Shown piece by piece: positions 15,085-23,423 of a DNA stretch of 64,000 bases. Each line of letters opens with the position of its first letter. The stretch's first letter is position 1. Under the pieces are notes generated by a model that did no database searches, had not been told where the DNA came from, and saw nothing but the letters and a program-made list of their open reading frames with translations. The position numbers were made by a program, and so were the translations under genes. Origin of the DNA: VBDM01 sp035702665 (GTDB lineage: Bacteria; Pseudomonadota; Gammaproteobacteria; Burkholderiales; SG8-39); the NCBI GenBank assembly GCA_035702665.1, contig DASSQD010000030.1, forward strand, positions 9,804-73,803. Reading direction: 5' to 3'.

Positions 15085-17796
15085 ATGAAAGACGTCTCGG
15101 GCCGACACTATCTCACGCCGCTGTTCGAGCCGCGCTCGGTCGCCATCGTCGGGGCGAGCGAGACGCCCGGCAAGGTCGGCACCGTGCTGCTCTCCAACAT
15201 GCTGGCGGCCGGCTACCGCGGTCCGCTGTTCGCGGTCAACCCGAAGTATTCGGCGGTCGGCGGCGTGCCGTGCTACGCGTCGGTCGGCAAGATTCCCGCG
15301 GACGTCGATCTCGCGGTGATTGCGACGCCGGCGAGGACGGTGCCGCAGGTGATCGAGGAGTGCGGAAAGGCCGGGGTGCGCTCCGCGGTGGTGATCACGG
15401 CGGGCTTCTCCGAGGTCGGGGCGGCAGGCGCGAAGCTCGAGCGCGCGCTCCTCGAGAACGCGCGCCGCGGCGGCGTGCGGCTCGTCGGTCCCAACTGCCT
15501 CGGCATTGCGCGTCCCGCGCTCGGGCTCAACGCTACCTTCGCGCGCGGGGCCGCGCTTCCAGGGTCGCTCGGCCTCGTGTCGCAGTCGGGCGCGGTTTGC
15601 GCGGCGATGCTCGACTGGGCTACGCCGAACAAGGTCGGTTTCTCCAGCATCGTTTCGCTCGGCGGCTCGAGCGACATCGACTTCGGCGAGATCATCGACT
15701 ACCTCGCGAACGACCAGGCGACCGAGCACATCCTGCTCTATATCGAGGGCATCCGCGACGCGCGCCGGTTCCTGTCCAGCCTGCGCGCGGCCGCGCGCGC
15801 CAAGCCGGTCATCGTCATGAAGGTCGGGCGACACCCGGCGGGCTCGCGCGCCGCGGTGTCGCATACCGGCGCGATCGTCGGCTCGGACGACGTGTTCGAA
15901 GCCGCGGTGGAGCGCGCGGGCGTGGTGCGCGTCGCGAGCGTCGGCCAGCTCGTCGCCGCAGCGCAGGCGCTCGCCTCCCACGTGCGCCCCAAGGGCGAGC
16001 AGCTCGCCGTGATAACCAACGGCGGAGGCCCGGGCGTCATGGCGGCGGACCGGCTCGCCGACCTCGGGCTCTCGCTCGCCGACCTGGCGCCGGCTACGGT
16101 GAAAGCCCTGCACGCCGCCCTGCCCGCGAACTGGTCGCACGGCAATCCCATCGATCTCATCGGCGATGCCGACAGCGCGCGCTACAAGGCGGCCGTCTCC
16201 GCGTGCCTCGCCGACGGCGGCATCGACGGCATTCTCGTCATCCTCACGCCGCAGGCGATGACCGAGGCGGAGGCGACCGCGCGCGCGGTGATCGAGGCGG
16301 CCGCCGGAGCGTCCAAGCCGCTCATCGCCTGCTGGATGGGCGAAGCGAGCGCAGGTCCGGCGCGCAAGCTCCTCCACGACGCTTCGATCCCGGTGTTCCG
16401 CACCCCCGATCCCGCCGTCGAGATGTTCGCGCACCTCGCCGCCTACTACCGCAACCAGCGCACGCTGCTCCAGGCCCCGGGACCGGTGGCGCATCTCGCC
16501 GCGCCCGACATCCCGGGCGCGCGGCTGGTGATCGACAGCGCTCTCGCCGAGCGGCGCAAGCTGCTGTCCGAGACCGAATCCAAGGCCCTGCTGGCCGCCT
16601 TCCACATCCCGATCGCGCAGACCGTGCTCGCGCACTCGGCGCGCGACGCCATGCTGATGGCGCAGGAAATGGGCTTCCCCGTCGCCATGAAGATCGACTC
16701 GCCCGATATCGCGCACAAGAGCGACGTCGGCGGCGTCCGGCTCAACCTCGTCGACGCCGAGAGCGTGCGCTCGGGCTACCGCGAGATGCTCGACGAGGTC
16801 GCCGGCAAGCGCCCGGACGCGCGACTGAACGGCGTCACCGTCGAGCCGATGGTCGCGCGCCCGCACGGGAGAGAGCTCGTCGTCGGCGTCATCCGCGATT
16901 CGGTCTTCGGTCCCGCGATCACCGTCGGCATGGGGGGCAGGGCGGTCGAGGTGGTGCGCGACCGGGCCGTGGCGCTGCCGCCGCTCAACGCGTTCCTCGT
17001 GAAGGCGATGATCGGCCGCACCCGGGTTTCGCGGTTGCTCGGCGAGTTCCGCAGGATGCCCGCGGCCGACATGCAGGCGCTCGAGTCGGTCCTCCTCCGT
17101 GTCTCGGAGATGGTCTGCGAGCTGCCGCAGATCGAGGAATTCGAGATCAACCCGCTCATCGCCGACGAGACGGGCGCCGTCGCGGTGGACGCGCGCGCGG
17201 TGGTGCGCGACCCGCAGCCGATGCGCGGCCGCTACGCGCACATGGCGATCCATCCGTATCCCAGCGACCTGGTGGCGAGCTGGGTGCTCCCGGAGGGCAG
17301 CGTCGTCCAGACCCGGCCGATCCGCCCCGAGGACGCCGAGATGGAGCAGGAGTTCGTCAGAAATCTCTCGGACAAGAGCCGCTACTTCCGCTTCATGAAC
17401 TCGGTCCGCGAGCTGACGCCGTCGATGCTCACGCGCTTCACCCAGATCGACTACGACAGGGAGATGGCGTTCGTATGCGTGCGCAGCGAGCAGGGCCGGG
17501 AGGAGGAAATCGCGGTGGGGCGCTACGTCACCAATCCCGACGGGCGGACCTGCGAGTTCGCCGTGGTCGTCGCCGACGCCTGGCAGCAGAAGGGCCTCGG
17601 CCGGCGCCTGCTGGAGACTCTGATCAGCGTGGCGCGTTCGCGCGGGCTCGAGGTGATGGTGGGGCACATTCTCGCGGCGAACGAGCCGATGCTGAGCCTG
17701 TGCACCAAGCTGGGGTTCCGGATATCCGACCATCCGGAGGACTCGACCGTAAGGCGCGCAATCCTCGACCTCGCGTCGCCGCGAAGCATCGCATAG
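15085..17796 (+). CDS. ADP-forming acyl-CoA synthetase fused to GNAT acetyltransferase (PatZ/Pka type)
   Basis: This 903-residue protein has a CoA-binding domain (SVAIVGASETPGKVG, residues about 15-30), a succinyl-CoA-ligase-like domain with SHTGAIVGSDD (His260, equivalent to the phospho-histidine of ADP-forming synthetases), an ATP-grasp domain (about 495-710) and a C-terminal GNAT domain from about 740 with QQKGLGRRLLETLI as the acetyl-CoA loop. PatZ-type proteins acetylate metabolic enzymes such as acetyl-CoA synthetase. Retention of the histidine means ligase activity is not excluded; ATP formation from acyl-CoA would suit fermentation. The ATG at 15085 is preceded by an in-frame TTG. Confidence 0.88.
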   Translation: MKDVSGRHYLTPLFEPRSVAIVGASETPGKVGTVLLSNMLAAGYRGPLFAVNPKYSAVGGVPCYASVGKIPADVDLAVIATPARTVPQVIEECGKAGVRSAVVITAGFSEVGAAGAKLERALLENARRGGVRLVGPNCLGIARPALGLNATFARGAALPGSLGLVSQSGAVCAAMLDWATPNKVGFSSIVSLGGSSDIDFGEIIDYLANDQATEHILLYIEGIRDARRFLSSLRAAARAKPVIVMKVGRHPAGSRAAVSHTGAIVGSDDVFEAAVERAGVVRVASVGQLVAAAQALASHVRPKGEQLAVITNGGGPGVMAADRLADLGLSLADLAPATVKALHAALPANWSHGNPIDLIGDADSARYKAAVSACLADGGIDGILVILTPQAMTEAEATARAVIEAAAGASKPLIACWMGEASAGPARKLLHDASIPVFRTPDPAVEMFAHLAAYYRNQRTLLQAPGPVAHLAAPDIPGARLVIDSALAERRKLLSETESKALLAAFHIPIAQTVLAHSARDAMLMAQEMGFPVAMKIDSPDIAHKSDVGGVRLNLVDAESVRSGYREMLDEVAGKRPDARLNGVTVEPMVARPHGRELVVGVIRDSVFGPAITVGMGGRAVEVVRDRAVALPPLNAFLVKAMIGRTRVSRLLGEFRRMPAADMQALESVLLRVSEMVCELPQIEEFEINPLIADETGAVAVDARAVVRDPQPMRGRYAHMAIHPYPSDLVASWVLPEGSVVQTRPIRPEDAEMEQEFVRNLSDKSRYFRFMNSVRELTPSMLTRFTQIDYDREMAFVCVRSEQGREEEIAVGRYVTNPDGRTCEFAVVVADAWQQKGLGRRLLETLISVARSRGLEVMVGHILAANEPMLSLCTKLGFRISDHPEDSTVRRAILDLASPRSIA

Positions 17797-17816
17797 ACCG
17801 CCTCGGATCGGTCCGG

Positions 17817-17857
17817 TTGATCCAGGTCAATTGCGGCGACGGAGCGTCTTCTACTAT
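17817..17857 (+). promoter_or_regulatory. FNR-type box and -10 element of the tripartite exporter operon
   Basis: TTGATCCAGGTCAA is at 17817-17830 and a good -10, TACTAT, at 17852-17857. The expected start is at about 17864, which is the first base of the ATG. No Shine-Dalgarno sequence is present. Confidence 0.8.
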
Positions 17858-17863
17858 CTTGGC

Positions 17864-19096
17864 ATGTCGATAGGAGCGATCGTAAGGCACCCTGGATGGA
17901 TCGCGCTTGCTCTGGTGGCGGCAGGCGCGGCCGTATTCTTCTCTCGCGACGTGGTCCTCGGGAAGCCGGTCGAGGCCTACCAGGCGATCCGCGGCGATCT
18001 CGTGCAGACGGTGGTGGCGAGCGGACGCATCATCACGCCGCAGCGCCTGTCGGTGGGAGCGGTGGTCACGGAGCACGTGGTGCGCATTCCGGTCAACGAG
18101 GGTCAGAAGGTCCGCAAGGGCGACGTGCTCATCGAGCTGGACGACAGGGACGAGCGCGCCGCGCTCGAGCAGGCCAGGGCCAGCGTGGCGCAGGCGGAAG
18201 CGAAGGTGCGGCAACTGCGCGAAGTAGGGCTGCCGGCGGCCGAGCAGACTCTGGTACAGGCGGAGGCCACCGCGCTCAACGCGCGGCAGCAGTTCGAGCG
18301 CACGAAGACCTTGCGCGAGCGCGGCTTCGTCGTGCAGTCGCAGCTGGACGACGCTCAGCGGGCACGCGACATCGCCGAGGCCCAGCTGCGCGCCGCGCGC
18401 CTGCAGGTCGAGACCAACAAGCCCACGGGCAGCGACTTCGCTCTGGCGCAGACCGCGCTCGAGCAGGCCCGCGCGAGCCTGCGCGCCGCGCAGGTGAAGC
18501 TAGAGCAGACCGTGATCAAGGCGCCGGTGGACGGCATTCTGATCGCGCGCAACGTCGAAGTCGGAGACGTGGTGCAGCCCGGAAAGGAATTGATGGGGCT
18601 GGCCCCGGCCGGCGAGACGCAGGTGGACGTGATGATCGACGAGCGGCAGCTCTCGCGGCTCGCGCTCGGACAGAAGGCGCTCGGCTCGGCCGATGCCTTT
18701 TCCGACCAGCGCTTTGCGGCGGAGCTCGTGTACATCAACCCTGCGGTCGACCCGTTGCGGGGCTCGGTCGAGGTCAAGCTGAAGGTGCCGGATCCGCCCT
18801 CGTATCTGGTGCAGGACATGACCGCGTCGGTCGACATCGAGGTGGCGCGCAAGGCGGACACGGTCTACGTTCCGACCGAAACCGTGCGCGACGCAAACGG
18901 GGCGCAGCCCTGGGTGCTCGCGATCCGGGGGTTTCGCGCCATGCGCCAGCCGGTGAAGCTCGGCCTGCGCGGCGACAGGCGGATCGAGATCCTCGACGGC
19001 ATCGAAGCCGGCGACGAGCTGATCCCCGCGACCAACGGGGTCGTGAAGGCCGGGCAGCGCGTGCGCGCGGTCGCGCCGCAGAGCGCTTCCCGATGA
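17864..19096 (+). CDS. HlyD/MacA-type periplasmic adaptor of an ABC exporter
   Basis: This 410-residue protein has an N-terminal membrane anchor (WIALALVAAGAAVFF), a biotinyl-lipoyl-like half (VVTEHVVRIPVNEGQKVRKGDVLIEL), a long coiled-coil hairpin (about residues 95-210) and a second lipoyl half (IKAPVDGILIARNVEVGDVVQPG). This is a membrane fusion protein. Its stop overlaps the permease start (ATGA). No outer-membrane channel gene is nearby. The exported substrate is unknown; FNR-box control links it to low oxygen. Confidence 0.9.
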   Translation: MSIGAIVRHPGWIALALVAAGAAVFFSRDVVLGKPVEAYQAIRGDLVQTVVASGRIITPQRLSVGAVVTEHVVRIPVNEGQKVRKGDVLIELDDRDERAALEQARASVAQAEAKVRQLREVGLPAAEQTLVQAEATALNARQQFERTKTLRERGFVVQSQLDDAQRARDIAEAQLRAARLQVETNKPTGSDFALAQTALEQARASLRAAQVKLEQTVIKAPVDGILIARNVEVGDVVQPGKELMGLAPAGETQVDVMIDERQLSRLALGQKALGSADAFSDQRFAAELVYINPAVDPLRGSVEVKLKVPDPPSYLVQDMTASVDIEVARKADTVYVPTETVRDANGAQPWVLAIRGFRAMRQPVKLGLRGDRRIEILDGIEAGDELIPATNGVVKAGQRVRAVAPQSASR

Positions 19097-20316
19097 ACCG
19101 CTTCACTCCCTTCGAATGGATCGCTGCAACGCGCTTCATGCGCGAGGGGCTGGTGCAGACGCTGCTCATCGTCGTAGGGGTCGCTCTGGGCGTTGCGGTC
19201 ATCGTGTTCATGTCCGCGACGCTCTCCGGTCTGCAGGCGAATATCATCCGCCGCACGCTCAACTACATGGCGCCCATCGTCGTCATCCCGCCGCAGCAGG
19301 TCGCTCGGCCGCTGCGGGAGAACGGGAAAGGCTCGGCCGTCCTGGTGCAGCCCAGATCGCAGCAGCTGCGCTCGATCGATCAGTGGCAGAAGGTGCGCGC
19401 GCAGATCGAGCGGCTCCCCGATGTGATCGCGGTGACTCCGGTGGTCTCGGGTCCGGGCTTCGCGCTGCGCGGCGATGCCAACAAGGCCGTGAATATCACG
19501 GGCATCGAGCCCGACAGCTACCTCGACGTCATTTCCCTCGCCGACAAGATCGTCGACGGGAAGCTGAGCGTCGCGAGCTCCGACATCATCATCGGCACCG
19601 AGCTCGCGCAGGACCTCGGCGCCGGCGTAGGCGACAAGCTGCGGCTTACGACCGCGACGGGCGCCTCCACGACACTCAACGTAACCGGCATTTTCGATTT
19701 CGGGAACAAGCGGATAAACGAGGCCAACGTCTACATCAGCCTGCATGTCGCTCAGAACCTGCTCAACCTCGTCGGCGGCGTCTCGAGCGTCGAGCTGAAG
19801 GTGCGCGATCCGTTCGACGCGGAAACCATCGCGCAGGTCATCCAGGACGAAACCGGACAGGAGGCGGACAGCTGGATCAAGACCAACGCGCAGTTCTTCA
19901 CCGCCATGCTGGCCCAGACGCTCACCAACAGGCTCATCCGCTTCTTCGTGGGCCTGACCGCCGCGCTCGGGATCGCGAGCGTGCTGGTTGTCTCGGTCGT
20001 GCAGAAGTCCAAGGAGATCGGCATCCTGCGCGCCATGGGTACCTCGAGCGGGCAGGTGCTGCGCGTGTTCCTGCTGCAGGGGGCCGTCATGGCGCTCGCC
20101 GGCTCGATCCTCGGCTCGGGCCTGTCGTTCGTGTTTCTCGCCTTCTTTCGCAGCATCGCCAGGAATCCGGACGGCACGGTGATGTTCGTGATCGAGATCG
20201 ATGCGACGCTGCTCGCGATAACGGCGATCGGCGCGACGCTGGTCGGGCTTCTCGCCGCGGCGTTGCCGGCGCGGCTCGCGGCGCGGCTCGATCCGGCGGT
20301 GGCCATCCGGGGATGA
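19093..20316 (+). CDS. ABC transporter permease, MacB/FtsX (DevC-like) family
   Basis: This 407-residue permease has one N-terminal helix (LLIVVGVALGVAVIVFMSA), a large periplasmic domain (about residues 45-265) and three C-terminal helices (LTAALGIASVLVVSVVQKSKEIGILRAMG and following). This is the FtsX/MacB mechanotransmission layout without a fused ATPase. It overlaps the adaptor gene upstream and the ATPase gene downstream by 4 bp each, so the three are one operon. Confidence 0.9.
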   Translation: MNRFTPFEWIAATRFMREGLVQTLLIVVGVALGVAVIVFMSATLSGLQANIIRRTLNYMAPIVVIPPQQVARPLRENGKGSAVLVQPRSQQLRSIDQWQKVRAQIERLPDVIAVTPVVSGPGFALRGDANKAVNITGIEPDSYLDVISLADKIVDGKLSVASSDIIIGTELAQDLGAGVGDKLRLTTATGASTTLNVTGIFDFGNKRINEANVYISLHVAQNLLNLVGGVSSVELKVRDPFDAETIAQVIQDETGQEADSWIKTNAQFFTAMLAQTLTNRLIRFFVGLTAALGIASVLVVSVVQKSKEIGILRAMGTSSGQVLRVFLLQGAVMALAGSILGSGLSFVFLAFFRSIARNPDGTVMFVIEIDATLLAITAIGATLVGLLAAALPARLAARLDPAVAIRG

Positions 20317-21083
20317 GCATGGCTGGAACCGCTGCCGCGGAAACCTTGCGCCTCGACGGCGTGCGCAAGTCCTACGGGGTCGGGACGCCGGTGGAGACCG
20401 AGGTGCTGCACGGGATCGATCTCCACATCGGGGGCGGCGAGTTCACCGCGCTGATCGGACCGTCGGGGGGCGGCAAGAGCACGCTGCTGAACCTCATCGG
20501 CCTGCTCGACCAGCCCACTCGCGGGAAGGTGTGGATACAGGGGGTCGAAACGGAAGAACTGGGCGACGCGGAGCGCACCCGCCTGCGCGGCCGCTCGATC
20601 GGCTTCGTGTTCCAGTATCACTACCTCCTGCCGGCGTTCACCGCGCTCGAGAACGTGATGATGCCCATGCTCGCCGTCAGGGGGTTCCCGAACGACGCGA
20701 TGCGCGAGCGCGCGGCGATGCTGCTCGACCGGGTAGGCCTCACGCCCTGGAAGGACCACAAGACGAACGACATTTCCGGCGGCCAGCAGCAGCGGGTCGC
20801 GGTGGCGCGCTCGCTCGCCATGGAGCCCGCGCTGGTGCTCGCCGACGAGCCCACGGGGAACCTCGACACCAACTCGGCCGACGGCGTGTTCGACGTGCTA
20901 CGCTCGGTCAATGAAACGAGCGGAACGACCTTTCTCATCGTGACTCACGACCCGCGCCTCGCGCAGCGCTGCGACCGCATCATCGAGCTGGTCGACGGCC
21001 GCCTGGTCGCGGACCGGCTCAACGCGAACGTGATCCGGCGCAGCGGGGCGGCGTTCTCGGAGAGCGCGCGGCGCGCTCCGTGA
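20313..21083 (+). CDS. ABC transporter ATPase, MacB/LolD family
   Basis: This 256-residue nucleotide-binding subunit has Walker A GPSGGGKST, the signature DISGGQQQRVAVARSLA, Walker B LVLADEPTGNLD and H-loop IVTHD. The sequence is closest to the LolD/MacB/DevA group and pairs with the preceding FtsX-like permease. Its start overlaps the permease stop (ATGA). It powers the tripartite exporter. Confidence 0.92.
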   Translation: MSMAGTAAAETLRLDGVRKSYGVGTPVETEVLHGIDLHIGGGEFTALIGPSGGGKSTLLNLIGLLDQPTRGKVWIQGVETEELGDAERTRLRGRSIGFVFQYHYLLPAFTALENVMMPMLAVRGFPNDAMRERAAMLLDRVGLTPWKDHKTNDISGGQQQRVAVARSLAMEPALVLADEPTGNLDTNSADGVFDVLRSVNETSGTTFLIVTHDPRLAQRCDRIIELVDGRLVADRLNANVIRRSGAAFSESARRAP

Positions 21084-21123
21084 CGCCATCGCTGGAACCA
21101 AGATACGCTCTGGAGGGATTCAA

Positions 21124-21426
21124 ATGACCAAGGGTTCGAAGCAGGCTCCGCAGGAGATCGATTTCGAGGAGGTCAGCAAGCTCGTCCACGCGCTCGAGAG
21201 CGACCTGGCTCAGGTGCGCAAGGGCTCGCGCGACGTGCAGCTCCTGCGCGACGAGGTCGAGACGCTGAAGAACGTGCTCAGCTCGCCGATCCGCCGGCAT
21301 CACTGGGTGAGGGAAGGCCTGCACGCCCTGCGCAAGGCGGCCGAGAACGGCCTCGAGACGGCGCTTGCCGACGGCCTGAAGGCGAGTCAGTACATCGCCG
21401 AGATCGGCAGAATCCTCGGGATGTAG
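21124..21426 (+). CDS. Small helical hypothetical protein
   Basis: This 100-residue, largely helical protein has heptad-like stretches (FEEVSKLVHALESDLAQVRK and DVQLLRDEVETLKNVLSS) and a C-terminal ALADGLKASQYIAEIGRILGM. GGAGGG lies about 7 nt before the ATG. It follows the exporter operon by 40 bp and converges on fnr. There is no signal peptide or membrane segment. The function is not recognised; a coiled-coil accessory role is possible. Confidence 0.65.
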   Translation: MTKGSKQAPQEIDFEEVSKLVHALESDLAQVRKGSRDVQLLRDEVETLKNVLSSPIRRHHWVREGLHALRKAAENGLETALADGLKASQYIAEIGRILGM

Positions 21427-21435
21427 GCTGCGTCT

Positions 21436-22221
21436 CTAGCGCGAGCCCTGACCCATGACCCTGCGCAGCCCCTCCGGGTCGACAATGTGGATCTCTTTCA
21501 GCTGCACGCTGATCAGCCCTTCCTCGTGGAAGCGGGAGAAGGCGCGGCTGACGGTCTCGAGCTTCAGACCGAGGTGGCTGCCGATCTCCTCGCGCGTCAT
21601 GCGCAGGCTGAATTGCGAGGGCGAGTAGCCGCGCGCGGCGAACCGCTGCGACAGGTTGAGCAGGAACGTGGCGAGGCGCTCCTCGGCCCGCATCGTGCCC
21701 AGCAGCAGCATCACGCCGTGCTCGCGCACGATCTCGCGGCTCATGACCTTGTGGAACTGGTGCCGGAACTCGTGCATTTCCTCGCTCAGGCTCTCCAGCC
21801 GGGAGTACGGGATGACGCACACCTCGCTGTCCTCCAGCGCGGTCGCGTTGAGGATGTGCAGGTCCGGCCCGATTCCGTCCATCCCCATGAGCTCGCCCGC
21901 CATCTGGAATCCGGTGACCTGCTCGCGCCCGTCCTCGAGCGTCTGCACGGTCTTGAAGAATCCGCTGCGGATCGCGTACAACGAGATGAACTTGTCCCCG
22001 GCCCGGTACAGGCACTCCCCGCGCTTCACGCGCCGGCGCGTGTAGACCAGCTCGTCGACCCGGTCGGCGGCCCGGCCGAGGAGGCCGCAGGGCAGGCATA
22101 CCTCGCGCAGGCCGCAGCTCGAACAGCGGGTCGAGACCTTGGCGACCTTGGCGTATGCCGGCTCGCGCAGCGCAATGGCGGGCCTGGCAATCGAGATGGA
22201 AGCGGTTGCGGCGGTTGTCAT
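21436..22221 (-). CDS. fnr: FNR/ANR-type oxygen-sensing transcription regulator
   Basis: This 261-residue CRP-family regulator keeps the four FNR cysteine ligands: Cys33, Cys36, Cys42 and Cys135. The 102-residue spacing from first to last equals that of E. coli FNR (20 to 122). An extra Cys45 is present. The cyclic-nucleotide-binding-like barrel is followed by a helix-turn-helix with LETVSRAFSRF, whose E..SR residues read TTGAT half-sites. It is therefore the natural regulator of the nine boxes in this island. No strong FNR box lies in its own promoter. Confidence 0.94.
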   Translation of the reverse strand: MTTAATASISIARPAIALREPAYAKVAKVSTRCSSCGLREVCLPCGLLGRAADRVDELVYTRRRVKRGECLYRAGDKFISLYAIRSGFFKTVQTLEDGREQVTGFQMAGELMGMDGIGPDLHILNATALEDSEVCVIPYSRLESLSEEMHEFRHQFHKVMSREIVREHGVMLLLGTMRAEERLATFLLNLSQRFAARGYSPSQFSLRMTREEIGSHLGLKLETVSRAFSRFHEEGLISVQLKEIHIVDPEGLRRVMGQGSR

Positions 22222-22245
22222 GGTATGCCCTCGTTGTGGTCTGGA

Positions 22246-22641
22246 TCAGTGACGGGTTGCCCCGAGTCCGGCGATGACTTCCCGGACCTTGGCAATCTCG
22301 TGGCTCTTGTCGAAGAAGTACGCGGCGCCGGCTTCCATGCAGGCGCGGCGGTACTGCGCATTCGGGTGATTGGTGAGGACGATGAACACCGTGTCCGGCG
22401 TCTGCGGATGGGCCCGGCGCAGGACGTCGAGGCCGCTGCCGCCGACGAGGTGCAGGTCGAGCACCACCGAGTCGGGCCGCGTGCGCAGGATCCCCTCGAC
22501 GGCTTCACGCGGGGTCTCGGCTTCGCCGACGACGGTCACGCCCTCCATGTCCCCGAGCATGCCGGCGAGGCGCTGGCGGATCGACTCGGAGTCCTCGACG
22601 ATGAAGACGTGGGTGCGGGGCTCGGACGCGGCGACTTGCAT
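22246..22641 (-). CDS. Single-domain response regulator (CheY-like)
   Basis: This 131-residue receiver domain has no output module. The acidic pair is Glu16/Asp17, the phospho-acceptor Asp62 (VVLDLHL), the switch residue Thr90 and the conserved Lys112 (FFDKS). It may relay phosphate or act by protein contact. It sits between fnr and the NarL-type regulator on the same strand, 24 bp upstream of fnr, and could share a transcript with fnr. Confidence 0.88.
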   Translation of the reverse strand: MQVAASEPRTHVFIVEDSESIRQRLAGMLGDMEGVTVVGEAETPREAVEGILRTRPDSVVLDLHLVGGSGLDVLRRAHPQTPDTVFIVLTNHPNAQYRRACMEAGAAYFFDKSHEIAKVREVIAGLGATRH

Positions 22642-22769
22642 GCCGCCAGTATGCGAAGACGGGCCGCGGCGGCCTATCGGCGGCGCCTTATTCTTCCGGT
22701 CGGAAACCGCCGAGCAGCGGGGTCGGAATCGTCCTACAAGCCCCGTTTATGACGGCATCATGACGCCAA

Positions 22770-23423
22770 TCAGGGGCTTCCGGCGTCCGGATCGTCGACC
22801 AGCCGGTGATGGATGGCGTAGCGGATGAGCTCGGCGGGGTTGCTCATGCTCATCTTCTCCATGATGCGCGACTTATGGGTGCTCACGGTCTTCACCGAGA
22901 GGTTGAGCTCCGCGGCGATGTCCGACACCGCCTTGCCGGAGGCGAGCTCGCGGAACACCTGGAACTCTCGGTCCGAGAGCGCGGTGTGCGGCAGGCCCTC
23001 GGCCCGCGGCATCGCGCCGAGGGCGAGCTGCTGCGCCACGGCCTCGGTGATGAAGGCGCCTCCGCCGGCGACCTTGCGGATCGCCGAGACGAGCTGGGCC
23101 GAGGCGCTGTCCTTGGTGAGGTAGCCCGCCGCGCCGGCCCGGATCGCGCGTACCGCGTACTGCTGCTCCTCGTGCATGCTCAGCACGAGGATGCGCAGCC
23201 TGGGCTTTTCCGCGTGCACCTGCTTGATGAGCTCGATGCCGCTCTTCCCCGGCATCGACATGTCGAGCAGCAGCACCTCGAAATCGAGGGCGCGCACGCG
23301 CTCCAGCACCTCGTGTCCGTTCTGCGCCTCGCCGACCACGGACAGATCGCTTGCCGCGGAGAGGAGCTGCTTGAGCCCCTCGCGGACGATGGTGTGGTCG
23401 TCGGCAATGACGATGCGGATCAC
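22770..23423 (-). CDS. NarL/FixJ-family response regulator
   Basis: This 217-residue protein has a receiver domain (Asp8, Asp9, phospho-Asp54 in LLLDMSMPG, Lys about 104) and a LuxR-type helix-turn-helix (LSDREFQVFRELASGKAVSDIAAELNLSVKTVSTHKSRIMEK) at about 145-200. The start is a GTG overlapping the histidine kinase stop (GTGA), so kinase and regulator are coupled. It probably activates part of this island in response to redox, like DevR/DosR or RoxR-type systems; the target motif was not identified. Confidence 0.9.
   Translation of the reverse strand: MIRIVIADDHTIVREGLKQLLSAASDLSVVGEAQNGHEVLERVRALDFEVLLLDMSMPGKSGIELIKQVHAEKPRLRILVLSMHEEQQYAVRAIRAGAAGYLTKDSASAQLVSAIRKVAGGGAFITEAVAQQLALGAMPRAEGLPHTALSDREFQVFRELASGKAVSDIAAELNLSVKTVSTHKSRIMEKMSMSNPAELIRYAIHHRLVDDPDAGSP

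Noticed and set aside
15001..17733. Very long open frame on the minus strand opposite the acyl-CoA synthetase/GNAT gene
   Set aside because: High GC leaves third-position frames open. Its composition is Arg/His/Asp-rich with no domain, and the plus-strand gene has complete motifs.
22236..22249. GTGGTCTGGATCAG near the fnr start as a possible autoregulatory FNR box
   Set aside because: Only one half-site is acceptable; the other lacks TTGAT and its centre is about 21 bp from the ATG, wrong for class II activation.
22642..22769. Target site of the NarL-type regulator before the CheY-like gene
   Set aside because: The gap has several short dyads but none is repeated before other island genes, so no motif can be supported.
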